Below are positions 26,772-34,306 of a stretch of 64,000 bases of DNA, in pieces. Where the stretch lies: contig NZ_JACKUK010000023.1 in the NCBI RefSeq assembly GCF_025822765.1, positions 639,535-703,534 on the forward strand. Direction: 5' to 3'. Each line of letters opens with the position of its first letter. Position 1 is the first letter of the stretch. The notes beneath the pieces were generated by a model. The model was not told the DNA's origin and did no database searches. It saw nothing but the letters and a program-made list of their open reading frames with translations. The translations under genes and the position numbers were made by a program. This DNA is from Mycobacterium barrassiae (lineage in GTDB: Bacteria; Actinomycetota; Actinomycetes; Mycobacteriales; Mycobacteriaceae).

Positions 26772-26871
26772 GAGTGAAAATTCCTTATGCGACATAGGGA
26801 TTGTCGAATGGACTACCCGTGCCGCCAGGACAACCGTGGGGCCGGTCCGCCAGGAACCGACCTCACCAGTT

Positions 26872-26887
26872 TACCCCCAGGGGGTAT
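26872..26887. promoter_or_regulatory. GC palindrome ahead of capsid gene, copy 1
   Basis: TACCCCCAGGGGGTAT contains a perfect 15-base palindrome, touching the scaffold stop codon. A copy differing at a single base lies at 33341-33356 within the element. The G-tract form resembles operators of CsoR/RcnR-type repressors, but no such gene is in the element. Confidence 0.55.
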
Positions 26888-27321
26888 CAGGTCAGAGACT
26901 TGAGCGTGTCCAGCAGCGAAAACGATCCCGACGCCGGTCCGCGGTTGCCTTGCCCGATGTCACCGGACGGCTTGCGGGACGCCAGGTGCGGCTTGTCGGT
27001 CAGCAGTGCGTCCAGGGCAGCGGTCAGCGCGTCCGGGTCGTCCAGGTGCTCGGCGTCGAACGGCAAGTCAGCCGGGTCGGCCAGACGGCCGGTAGCGGCC
27101 ACCAGCGCCGCGTGTAGCCGCTGCGCGTAGGCGTCGGCCTGCGCCGCGCGCTGCCGGTAGCGCCCGTTCTCCTGCCGCAGCTTCTCGACAACCGACCGCG
27201 GGAACGTCTCGGCGTCGTCGGGCTGCTCGTCGCCCTCGGTGGCGGCGTCCGTGTCCTCGGTGCCCTCGGTGGCTGTGTCCTCGGTCGCCGCGTCCTCGGT
27301 GGCTGTGTCGGTGTCGGTCAT
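26887..27321 (-). CDS. Capsid scaffolding protein
   Basis: A 144-residue acidic protein placed directly before the capsid gene. The first 35 residues are an almost pure Thr/Glu/Asp/Ala repeat (TATEDAATEDTATEG). Residues 40-78 form a charged coiled coil (SVVEKLRQENGRYRQRAAQA), and the C-terminus is basic and serine-rich. This layout is standard for small-phage scaffolds that template HK97-fold procapsids. It starts within the stop of the MuF-like gene (ATGA). No prohead protease is encoded, so the scaffold is probably released rather than degraded. Confidence 0.85.
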   Translation of the reverse strand: MTDTDTATEDAATEDTATEGTEDTDAATEGDEQPDDAETFPRSVVEKLRQENGRYRQRAAQADAYAQRLHAALVAATGRLADPADLPFDAEHLDDPDALTAALDALLTDKPHLASRKPSGDIGQGNRGPASGSFSLLDTLKSLT

Positions 27322-27875
27322 ACTGTGTTCCCTTCCCTTGTAACGATATTCATCTGACAGTTGCAGCCAAAATGGCGCTTGAAGTGGTGATCTTTCGGGA
27401 ACACCCGGCCGTCCTCAGCCCACCGCTGGCACCGCTCGCAGGGGTCGGCGTCGAGCTTGCGGGTCCATCCCGTGACGACGGGCGACCGACTGATGGTGTC
27501 CTGTACGACCTGCTGTCCCGTGTCCAGCACCTCGGAGCGTGCGAGCCGTTCCAGCCGTGACGGGGCTGACGGTTCGGCGGCCGTGTCATCGAAAATCGTT
27601 GATACCGCCGTGCGCAGCCGCGCGGTGTCATCGACGGGAGGTAGGTCTGCCGCTGGAGTGGGCACCCGCGTGGCGCGTTCTAGCAGCGACCGCACGAACA
27701 ACACCGCCAGCGTCGCCGCTGCCGCATTCCCGGCCGCGATCACCGTCGCAATCGCGGCTGTGATTTCCGTGCGCGACAGGCCGCTTTTCAGGTAGACGTG
27801 CACCGCCGCAGCGGCCGTCCATGCCGCCAGATCGCCTGTCAGCGATTGATAGTGGTCAACGCCGGTCGTCGTCAT
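27318..27875 (-). CDS. MuF-like minor head protein
   Basis: A 185-residue protein read from the ATG at 27875, which overlaps the portal stop by four bases; an upstream extension in the same frame is not used. N-terminal helices are followed by a C-terminal metal-binding-like block (DPCERCQRWAEDG, then FKRHFGCNCQ) with paired Cys and His residues. The block is characteristic of MuF/SPP1 gp7-type minor head proteins of actinophages. These bind the portal inside the procapsid. It lacks any toxin or protease fusion. Confidence 0.8.
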   Translation of the reverse strand: MTTTGVDHYQSLTGDLAAWTAAAAVHVYLKSGLSRTEITAAIATVIAAGNAAAATLAVLFVRSLLERATRVPTPAADLPPVDDTARLRTAVSTIFDDTAAEPSAPSRLERLARSEVLDTGQQVVQDTISRSPVVTGWTRKLDADPCERCQRWAEDGRVFPKDHHFKRHFGCNCQMNIVTREGNTV

Positions 27876-29227
27876 GCGCTCCGACCTCCCAACAGGTCCA
27901 GACCGGCACCGTCGAGCGCCTCGCCACGGCGTGCGGTGCGGATCGCGGCAATGTCGTCGTCGGAGTAACCGAGCTTGGACAGCGCGTAGGAGATCGGCAG
28001 TAGACCGGCCTGGTACAGCTTCACCACGGCGTCGGCCTCTTGCGCGACGCTGCGGGTTGCGGCGTCGGCCCACTGCACCCGTGCCTCTACCTGCGCCGGG
28101 TCGCGGCCGTCGCGCACCGCCACCATGAGACGGGCCACCTGTTCCCACGCTCGCCCGAACGTCTGCTGTCGAGCTTCGGCGCGGGCGGTTAGCGATGCCT
28201 CGGCAGCACGCAGCGCGTCCGCGCTGGCCGGGTTGTCGGTGAGCACTCCGACGTAGTGCGCGGGCAGCGTCGACACCGCCATGATCTGACCGAGCAGCAC
28301 CTTGACCGACTCCCCGTAGCCGGCCAGGTCCGCAGCCGGCAACTGCCCGAACTTGGCCTGATCGCTCTCGGAGATCATTGCCCGGTGACCTTCGGGGATC
28401 GGGTTGACTTCCCGCATGACGGGCTGGCCGTCGTCGTCTAGTACCGGGTTGCCGTCGTCGTCGGTCAGCGGTTCCTCGGTCAGCTCAATTCCGGTCGCCC
28501 AGCGCCGCGGACGGCCGACGAACTCACTCGTCACCATCATGTCGGCCAGTGACTTATTCAACGCGTCCACAAGCGGTTTCAGGTCGTCAACCTCGCTGCT
28601 TCCCCAGTCGCCCACGATGCGGTCGGTGTTGCGCAGGTTCACGACGGGCACGACACCCAACGGGTTGGGGATCACTTCCAGGGTGCGGAATCCGTTGGCT
28701 ACTGCGCCTTGCTGGTCGGCCCGCAGGCGGCGAATCTCATCGGGCTGATACACCACGGCCTCGGTCGTCTTGGCCTGCTTGTCTTCCCAGCGCTTCACCG
28801 CGGCGACGACCTCACGGCTGCCCGGATCAGTCAGCACGGCAACCTGTTTCGCGCTCTCGACGGTCACCCGCGGTCGGCCGAACTGATCAGCCCACACGAT
28901 CACGTAGCTGTCGCCCAACAGCAGCGCCTCACGGTGCGCGACACCGCTGGTCTGATCGAGATCGTTACGCAGCCAGTCCGGCCACACGGCGGCAGCCTCC
29001 CCGGTGAATCCGGTCACCCGCAGCCGCTCGGCCAGCGCCGTCACGGCCAGGCGCGGGAGGTTGGACGCCATGACGCCGAACCTGTTGCCCAGCGCCGTCT
29101 TGGCCTCCGGGGACAGGAACGCCAACGGCTGCTTGCCGTCGTAGTACCGGTCCAGATCGGCATAGCGGGCCAGCGGCTCGTTGAGCCGCTGCAACAGGTT
29201 GGTCAGTAGCTCGGTTTGGGTGGTCAT
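27872..29227 (-). CDS. Phage portal protein (SPP1 gp6-like)
   Basis: A 451-residue portal. The N-terminal LNEPLARYADLDRYYDGKQP region and the following MASNLPRLAVTALAERLRV block are typical of the gp6-type portal family of siphophages. The central wing and helical regions (ADALRAAEASLTARAEAR near residue 325) are also visible. Twelve copies normally form the DNA channel at one capsid vertex and dock the terminase. It lies between terminase and MuF-like genes with four-base overlaps on both sides. Confidence 0.9.
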   Translation of the reverse strand: MTTQTELLTNLLQRLNEPLARYADLDRYYDGKQPLAFLSPEAKTALGNRFGVMASNLPRLAVTALAERLRVTGFTGEAAAVWPDWLRNDLDQTSGVAHREALLLGDSYVIVWADQFGRPRVTVESAKQVAVLTDPGSREVVAAVKRWEDKQAKTTEAVVYQPDEIRRLRADQQGAVANGFRTLEVIPNPLGVVPVVNLRNTDRIVGDWGSSEVDDLKPLVDALNKSLADMMVTSEFVGRPRRWATGIELTEEPLTDDDGNPVLDDDGQPVMREVNPIPEGHRAMISESDQAKFGQLPAADLAGYGESVKVLLGQIMAVSTLPAHYVGVLTDNPASADALRAAEASLTARAEARQQTFGRAWEQVARLMVAVRDGRDPAQVEARVQWADAATRSVAQEADAVVKLYQAGLLPISYALSKLGYSDDDIAAIRTARRGEALDGAGLDLLGGRSA

Positions 29228-30690
29228 GCGAATGACCTCACTTTCTTACGACGGCGGTTCGTGGCTCGCCAGGTAGCGCGGCTGTGTGCCATCACCAGGC
29301 ACGCAGCCAGGTCGATCTTGCGGGCGTTGCGGGACCGGGACGCCTTGTCCAGCCGCATACCTCGGGCGTCCTCCCGGATGACCGCAGCGGCGACGTGAGC
29401 GGCCAGCGTGGGGTTACCGGAATGGCTGACACGGCCGTTCACGCACGCGCTGTACAGATCGGTGGTCGCAGCCGTCAAACGACTTGGGCTGTGCGGGAAC
29501 TCGACCACCGGCAGCCGCTCGGCGGCGAGCGCCTGCAATGTCCTGGTCCAGCGGAACGGGTCCGCGATAATCTCCACGACCTGCCAGCGTCGGCACGCCT
29601 CCCTGATGGTCTGCTCGACCTCGGCCACCGGCACCCGATAGTCGGGGTCGCCCGCGGGGTCCCAGACCTTCACCACGTCGAAATGCGGCGTCGGCGAAAC
29701 GGTTCCGGCCAGTAGCGCCGTCGTGTCGTCTGAGAACGAACCATCGAGAGCAATCACGACCTCTGTGCCGTCCGGGATGCCCTGACCGGTTGCGAGGCCG
29801 TCCCATACCCCCGCGGGCAGAAACGCGCCATCGGTGTCCGATGCAAGCTGACACAGCCGAGCGCGACGAAACGACGCCTCGCGGGTTTTCGGCGGCAACA
29901 GCGCGTGCAGGGCGTCGCGGTGCAGGAAGTCGTCCAGTGCCGGGTTCGCCAGCGTCCAGCAGTGCTGGCAGTCCACCGGGTGGTCCTCGAATCCGGCCGC
30001 GCTGTACTCCCGGAACACCAGACTCTTGTCCTCCGGGTGCTCGGCTGCCGACGCCCGCAGATCAAGCAACACCTGATCATCGAGGTTCGGGCCGGGTGTG
30101 CCGAGACATACCAGCGTCGAGCGTTTCCGCTTGCCCTGCCCCAGGGTCAACACCTCGTAGCTGTCCCGGTTCGCCACGCCAGCCTCATCGAGCACGGCCA
30201 GCGTGTAATTCAATCCTTCCAAGCGCTTCGCTTCGGCGGGCAGCACGTGGAACTCGGCACCACGTGCCGGGATCACCAGACGTTCCTTGAACACCTGCAC
30301 ACGGCGCGCCAACTCGCGGTCAAGCTCCACCATCCGGCGAGCGACCCCGAACACGATGCCCGCCTGACGTTCGTCGGTGGCAACCACGGCGATGGTCGCC
30401 GCCTCCCCTCCCTCGAAAAGCTCATACAGGCCCCACGCGGCCATCAGGCTCGACTTTCCCTGACCGCGCGGCAGCATCCACCCGGCCGTACGCGGCCGGG
30501 GGTCGGCGTCGAGCACCGACCCGACGAGATCGCGTTGCCACAGCCGCAGCCGCATCGGCGTCAGCGCCCCCGTGCCGCTCGGCACCTTCACGAACTTCTC
30601 GCAGAACGTGGCGAACCGTGCCGACCCCACCGACCTCGGACGCCACGGCAACGGCGTCGGATCAACCGCAGCCTTCGGTCCCGCCTTCAT
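29224..30690 (-). CDS. Phage terminase large subunit
   Basis: A 488-residue packaging motor. The ATPase part shows Walker A PRGQGKSS (residues 74-81) and Walker B LAVLDEA (164-170). The C-terminal RuvC-like nuclease begins with VVIALDGSFSDDTT, whose Asp316 is a likely metal ligand. The full length of both domains is present. It follows the HNH gene with a four-base overlap. No small terminase subunit is recognisable; one of the small upstream proteins may take that role, or the element may rely on the HNH protein for genome cleavage and recognition. Confidence 0.93.
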   Translation of the reverse strand: MKAGPKAAVDPTPLPWRPRSVGSARFATFCEKFVKVPSGTGALTPMRLRLWQRDLVGSVLDADPRPRTAGWMLPRGQGKSSLMAAWGLYELFEGGEAATIAVVATDERQAGIVFGVARRMVELDRELARRVQVFKERLVIPARGAEFHVLPAEAKRLEGLNYTLAVLDEAGVANRDSYEVLTLGQGKRKRSTLVCLGTPGPNLDDQVLLDLRASAAEHPEDKSLVFREYSAAGFEDHPVDCQHCWTLANPALDDFLHRDALHALLPPKTREASFRRARLCQLASDTDGAFLPAGVWDGLATGQGIPDGTEVVIALDGSFSDDTTALLAGTVSPTPHFDVVKVWDPAGDPDYRVPVAEVEQTIREACRRWQVVEIIADPFRWTRTLQALAAERLPVVEFPHSPSRLTAATTDLYSACVNGRVSHSGNPTLAAHVAAAVIREDARGMRLDKASRSRNARKIDLAACLVMAHSRATWRATNRRRKKVRSFA

Positions 30691-31163
30691 GACGTTACCA
30701 CCAGTTCGCCGAGATGTTTGCTGGCCGATAGCGGGTCGGCCGTCGACGCAGTGTGTAACGCTGAGCGCGCCTTACCGCCGGGGTCCTTAGGGGCTCGGGG
30801 AGGGGTATAGCCCCTGGTCGGCCGCATGGGCATGTTTGCTAGACCGTCCGCGATGTTTGCTGGTCGGGCGGCACCGCGCCGACGGTTGCACCGGCCGCAC
30901 ACCACGTCCACGTCCCGTAGCCGGATGGCCTTGCCCGCAGCCTTGCGCGCCCACGCCTGCGGGCTGTGGTCGCACTGTAGGTCCTCGGTGGCCCCGCAGT
31001 CCGAGCAGAACGGCTGCAACCGGCGCGCACGGGCACTCAGACGATGCCAGGCGGCATCGTAGCCGCGCGCGGTAGCCGACGCCTTCGGCGACGACTTTCG
31101 GGCGTGAGCGTCGCAATGGGAGCCATTTGTCGGCTCGCCGCATTCGATACACGGCCGCAGCAT
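30687..31163 (-). CDS. HNH endonuclease of the packaging module
   Basis: A 158-residue protein with an HNH core: first zinc pair CSDC (residues about 53-56), DHSPQAW with the catalytic His, and the second pair VCGRCN. An N-terminal C-x-x-C pair (CIECGEPTNGSHCDAH) adds another possible zinc site. HNH proteins coded beside the terminase are needed for cos cleavage in many HK97-type phages and are a regular component of capsid-forming satellites. The roughly 50 residues after the HNH core are of unknown role. Confidence 0.88.
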   Translation of the reverse strand: MLRPCIECGEPTNGSHCDAHARKSSPKASATARGYDAAWHRLSARARRLQPFCSDCGATEDLQCDHSPQAWARKAAGKAIRLRDVDVVCGRCNRRRGAARPANIADGLANMPMRPTRGYTPPRAPKDPGGKARSALHTASTADPLSASKHLGELVVTS

Positions 31164-31164
31164 T

Positions 31165-31419
31165 TTAATTGAATCCCTTCTGCGCGATCTGCGCCAGCGT
31201 ACGGCGGCGAAGTTCTTCGATCGGCTTTCGCGGGTCGTCCTCGGTCACCACCGAGATAATCCGCAACAGCCGGTGCATGATTTCGAGCAGGTTGGACACG
31301 ACCGGCGCAGCATCCTGTCCGTCGAGCAGCGCGCTAATTGAATCCTCGTCGCGCTCGGCGTAGGCGTCTATCAACGCGAGCGCCGTCAGCAGCGCGCCGT
31401 ATTCTTCCGTCGTCGCCAT
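31165..31419 (-). CDS. Hypothetical satellite protein, small-terminase candidate
   Basis: An 84-residue, strongly helical acidic protein with no recognised family. Helices are predicted in about residues 4-20 (EEYGALLTALALIDAYAERD), 38-58 and 66-80, the latter basic (PIEELRRRTLAQIAQK). It stands exactly where a small terminase gene usually stands, one gene before HNH and two before the large terminase, but has no clear HTH. The role of DNA-recognition subunit is only a positional guess. Confidence 0.6.
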   Translation of the reverse strand: MATTEEYGALLTALALIDAYAERDEDSISALLDGQDAAPVVSNLLEIMHRLLRIISVVTEDDPRKPIEELRRRTLAQIAQKGFN

Positions 31420-31425
31420 AGCTGT

Positions 31426-31629
31426 CTATTCTCCCATCGTCTCGTACAGGTCCAGCAATTCCGGTGACCAGTGGCACGTCCATTTGTGCCCGCCATCGCA
31501 TTCGTATCGAGCGGTCAGCATTGAGCCACGGCCACGCCAGTCGATTTGGAACGGCTCGGTGAGCGTGTCGGTTCGGCCACAGCCACATTCGGCGACACAG
31601 GTACGGCAGTAGTCACTCAGGTCGGTCAC
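31426..31629 (-). CDS. Small zinc-finger-like protein of the satellite
   Basis: About 67 residues from a GTG at 31629 preceded by AGGAG; an ATG 13 codons upstream lacks a good ribosome-binding site. Cys residues are grouped as CRTCVAECGCG near the N-terminus and CDGGHKWTC in the second half, suggesting one or two structural zinc sites. Final residues are acidic (SPELLDLYETMGE). No family recognised; DNA or protein binding is inferred from the zinc-like spacing. It is the first gene after the iteron-like repeats. Confidence 0.6.
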   Translation of the reverse strand: MTDLSDYCRTCVAECGCGRTDTLTEPFQIDWRGRGSMLTARYECDGGHKWTCHWSPELLDLYETMGE

Positions 31630-31693
31630 GGCTTCTCCTCTCGTCGGTGATTTAGTTCGTTGCGTCACAAGCTCGTCGTTCGTGAAGTAGTTC

Positions 31694-31765
31694 AGTTCGT
31701 TCCCTTAAACGAACTGACGAACTACTTCCCAGCTCGTTTGACGAACTACAACGAACTGACGAACT
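31694..31765. repeat. Iteron-like ACGAACT repeats, candidate replication origin
   Basis: Five direct copies of ACGAACT begin at 31709, 31717, 31741, 31751 and 31759 (spacing 8, 24, 10, 8), with one inverted copy at 31694-31700. The inverted copy with its neighbours makes a long hairpin (GAAGTAGTTC...GAACTACTTC) around 31684-31728. The array lies directly downstream of the RepA-like gene, a typical place for a satellite or plasmid origin. Confidence 0.65.
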
Positions 31766-31771
31766 GGACAT

Positions 31772-33208
31772 CTAGCGGCCCTCCGAATCGAGCATGAAAT
31801 TAAAAACCTCGGCGGGCTGTGGGTATGGATTGACGGCAACCGGCGACAGATAATGACCGCGGTGCCGTCCTGATGTGACTGTGACCATTCCGGCCTTGAT
31901 CGCCCGTGCGATTGCTTTCCGTGCATCCTTTTGCGTGACGCCGTGATCATCCATCAATTGATTTTCGGCCGCATTCTTCGACAATTCTCCGGGTGCTGCG
32001 TCGACCATTTCGAGCAGCAGCGAAATAGCGGCATCCCGCGCTGTGTCGGCACGTCCTCCGCACCCGAAACTCAGGTGCCGGGTGTCGGCGTCGAACGTCA
32101 ACGCGCCCTCAGGCAAGTCGACATCACGCCCCATCGCGGACAAGTAGCGGCGTCGGGTTCCGTCGTCGTCGGTGTCGTCGCCGTCTCGGGTGATCTTCCA
32201 CAGCGCATCCGGCCAGTCGAGTAGCCGGGAGTCACCGCGGGCACGTTCGTTCTGGTGTCCCATATGCGTGACCACCAGGCCCTCGGTGGCCCCGACTTCG
32301 GCAAGTAGCGCATCGAAGGCAACCAAGAGCTTCCCGGCGTCCTTGTCTTCGGAGAGCCCCAGAGCGTCGAGCACCGGCCGCAGGCAGTCGAGGATCACCA
32401 CGTCTGCACCGCCGAGCCGCTGCGCCCATTCGGTCCGAGTGCGCGCGTCGAGAATGTCGAACGTCGACACGGCGCCGCGCAGTGGCACCACCGTCACGGC
32501 AGAGGTGTTGCGGATGCCCTGATCGTGCAGCCACCGCCGCAGCGTGCGCCGATCAAGTTCGGTGTCGATCAGGACCACCTTGCCCACAGGGCTCACGGGG
32601 AACGTACCGAGGAAAGGTTCCCCGTCGACCAAGCTGCGGACGGTGTTGCCGACCAGCGTCGACTTGCCCGACTTGAACTGTGCGGCGAGCAGCACCCGGC
32701 CACCGGTGGGCCAGACTTCGCCGATGCGGTACGTAGCGCTCTCATCGGGCTCGTCGAGCAGTTCCGACAGCAGGCATGGTTCCGGTTGGGCCACGGTCGT
32801 CTCGCGGTCAGCCGCGATCTTGCGGGCCAGGGTGCGGACCTGTGCGCGCCGATCTTCCCGGAATGCGGCTGACTCAAGTTGCAGCTTCGCAATTTCGGCC
32901 GGGGTCAGTGCGTGCAGACCGGCCATTTCGGCATCCGTGGCCCCGGCCTTCACCAGCGCGTCACCCGTAGCCATCAGCTTCGGCATGTCGGTGATCGGGT
33001 CGGCCCCGGCATTCGTGCGCGCAGTGTCGTGCACGACCTTGCGCGCCCACGCCAACGATTCACCTCGGCCCCGCAGCTCACCGAGAGCAAACCGGCTTGC
33101 GCCCCAACGTCTTAGACGCTGCTCGTCAACGGCGTCGGCCTCGGCAATCGCGGCGAAGTTGGCGTCACACGTCGGGTTGTTGAAGTCGAAGTCATACGGG
33201 TCAGTCAC
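31772..33208 (-). CDS. RepA/RecA-fold replication ATPase
   Basis: A 478-residue protein from a GTG at 33208 that follows GGAGG; the first part of the longer open frame lacks a start signal. Residues about 160-400 form a RecA-like ATPase: Walker A AAQFKSGKST (around 176-184) and Walker B DVVILDCLRPVL (269-280), with a MGHQNERARGDSRLLDWPD sensor region. This is like RSF1010 RepA-type helicases found in phage and plasmid replication modules. A C-terminal winged-helix-like segment (NAAENQLMDDHGVTQKDAR) could bind the adjacent iterons. It would start replication of the excised element. Confidence 0.82.
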   Translation of the reverse strand: MTDPYDFDFNNPTCDANFAAIAEADAVDEQRLRRWGASRFALGELRGRGESLAWARKVVHDTARTNAGADPITDMPKLMATGDALVKAGATDAEMAGLHALTPAEIAKLQLESAAFREDRRAQVRTLARKIAADRETTVAQPEPCLLSELLDEPDESATYRIGEVWPTGGRVLLAAQFKSGKSTLVGNTVRSLVDGEPFLGTFPVSPVGKVVLIDTELDRRTLRRWLHDQGIRNTSAVTVVPLRGAVSTFDILDARTRTEWAQRLGGADVVILDCLRPVLDALGLSEDKDAGKLLVAFDALLAEVGATEGLVVTHMGHQNERARGDSRLLDWPDALWKITRDGDDTDDDGTRRRYLSAMGRDVDLPEGALTFDADTRHLSFGCGGRADTARDAAISLLLEMVDAAPGELSKNAAENQLMDDHGVTQKDARKAIARAIKAGMVTVTSGRHRGHYLSPVAVNPYPQPAEVFNFMLDSEGR

Positions 33209-33372
33209 GTCGCGGTGCCTCCGCAGAGGTCGGCACCGCAGTGCGGGCAGTGCCCGTCGTGGGTTGGCCCCGACACCGGCCTCCGAACGCTGGCCGACCA
33301 CAACCGGCGACGGCACAGCGGATTCGGGCAGTGTGGAAAGTACCCCCACGGGGTATGATTGGGGCCAGTCAC
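33205..33372 (-). CDS. Small double zinc-ribbon protein
   Basis: A 55-residue protein from a GTG at 33372, with AGGAG 5 bases upstream. Its stop overlaps the GTG of the replication gene by four bases, so it is translationally coupled. Two Cys pairs, CPNPLC and CPHCGADLC, form a likely zinc ribbon. The sequence TACCCCCACGGGGTAT is embedded near its start. Unknown function; a regulator or replication accessory protein is plausible from position. Confidence 0.65.
   Translation of the reverse strand: MTGPNHTPWGYFPHCPNPLCRRRLWSASVRRPVSGPTHDGHCPHCGADLCGGTAT
33341..33356. promoter_or_regulatory. GC palindrome in the early region, copy 2
   Basis: TACCCCCACGGGGTAT differs by one base from the copy at 26872-26887. 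It lies within the first codons of the zinc-ribbon gene, at the head of the long leftward operon, so a bound repressor here could block the replication-packaging operon. Confidence 0.5.
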
Positions 33373-33402
33373 TCGGACTCCTATCTGGTGGCTACTTCGG
33401 TT

Positions 33403-33439
33403 GAACGCCCCGCGGGATCCACTGCCCCGCGGGGCGTTC
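33403..33439. terminator. Strong hairpin between xis-like gene and rep operon
   Basis: GAACGCCCCGCGGG (33403-33416) pairs perfectly with CCCGCGGGGCGTTC (33426-33439), a 14-base stem with a 9-base loop. It starts 4 bases after the xis-like stop on the leftward strand. It probably ends the short xis transcript and could be a control point for the downstream operon. Confidence 0.7.
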
Positions 33440-33442
33440 TCG

Positions 33443-33670
33443 TTACGCTTGGCCTTCGAGCATCCTGAGCAGCGCCATAGCGGGCACCCGTACGCGACGC
33501 TCACCGAGCTTGATCGTGGGTAGGCGACCATCGCGGGCCATCTGATACCCGTACGCGCGGCTTACGCCGAGATACTTGACGGCTTGCTCGACACTGAGTG
33601 TCGGTGGCCCACAGCGCAATTCGTCCAGTGTGGGCAGTGAAAGTGTTGAGTCGGTGTGATTGTGCGGCAT
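33443..33670 (-). CDS. Excisionase-like MerR-type HTH protein
   Basis: A 75-residue protein (ATG at 33670; a TTG ten codons upstream is also possible). The segment LSVEQAVKYLGVSRAYGYQM, followed by GRLPTIKLGERRVRVPA, is the classical winged-helix of the excisionase/AlpA family. It lies divergently from the regulator-integrase unit. AlpA-like proteins of PICIs serve as excisionases and activators, so this protein may control both excision and the leftward operon. Such dual function is inferred. Confidence 0.85.
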   Translation of the reverse strand: MPHNHTDSTLSLPTLDELRCGPPTLSVEQAVKYLGVSRAYGYQMARDGRLPTIKLGERRVRVPAMALLRMLEGQA

Positions 33671-33688
33671 GGTCTCTAGAGTGCCGTC

Positions 33689-33717
33689 TTGTATGTCCAA
33701 TGTCTACACAGTAGAGT
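33689..33717 (+). promoter_or_regulatory. Predicted leaderless promoter for regulator-integrase unit
   Basis: TTGTAT (33689-33694), a 17-base spacer and TAGAGT (33712-33717) form a good sigma-70-type promoter. The ATG of the next gene lies 7 bases after the -10, so the mRNA is probably leaderless. The region is overlapped by an inverted repeat TGTCCA/TGGACA (33694-33699 and 33717-33722), which could bind a repressor or the excisionase. Confidence 0.55.
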
Positions 33718-33724
33718 GGACAAC

Positions 33725-34306
33725 ATGTGCGCGGCACGACCACAGTTGCGACCCGGCGACGTCTACTCGGTGACGTTCGCGGACCCTCCCAACGACAAGA
33801 CCCGCACAGGTCCGCTAGGGCGTATCCCGGAGAACGACGAGCGGGTAGCCGTCAAGCTGGAAGGCCACCCGCTGACGTACGTCGTCAAGGTGGCGACGGC
33901 CAAGGGCCGCGAGCCACGACTGACCGAGCTCACCATCACCACCAACAACGAGACCGCACGCATTGACACTCAGGCCATGCGTTCAATTAACCCGCGGCGC
34001 TTGGCATATACCGCAGCCCAGTGGATCGAACGACACGGCGGGCAGGTCGGCTATGTGGACGACACCGCCGAGAGCGGAACACAGCCCGAGCACCACGACA
34101 GCCGGGTCTACCAGGCCGCGAAGATCGCCGAACGAGCGCTGAGCCTTGGGCAGCCGGTACGGCCCACCGTCGCCGCCGAGCTGAACGTCAGCACCAAGAC
34201 AGTTGACCGGCTACTGAAACGCGCTGCGGCAGAAAGCTGGTGGGACGGAAAGCCACTACCCAAACGACCACAGCCACCGCAGCGAGACATTCAGGAGGAC
34301 CGATGA
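33725..34306 (+). CDS. Predicted satellite regulator with C-terminal HTH
   Basis: A 193-residue protein, apparently translated from a leaderless ATG. The N-terminal two-thirds contain a beta-rich domain of unknown type. Residues about 133-170 look like a helix-turn-helix (ALSLGQPVRPTVAAELNVSTKTVDRLL), and the tail is basic and proline-rich. It overlaps the integrase start by four bases. Proteins of this kind commonly precede integrases in actinobacterial elements. It could be the master repressor, which is otherwise missing, but this is an inference. Confidence 0.68.
   Translation: MCAARPQLRPGDVYSVTFADPPNDKTRTGPLGRIPENDERVAVKLEGHPLTYVVKVATAKGREPRLTELTITTNNETARIDTQAMRSINPRRLAYTAAQWIERHGGQVGYVDDTAESGTQPEHHDSRVYQAAKIAERALSLGQPVRPTVAAELNVSTKTVDRLLKRAAAESWWDGKPLPKRPQPPQRDIQEDR

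Noticed and set aside
31694-31765. Short repeats that could suggest a CRISPR array
   Set aside because: Units are 7 bases with 1-17 base gaps, include an inverted copy, and no cas genes are near; iteron-like is the better reading. No CRISPR array was seen anywhere in the window.
34240-34302. Upstream extension of the integrase frame
   Set aside because: It overlaps the regulator gene and lacks a start signal; the ATG at 34303 has AGGAGG at correct spacing.
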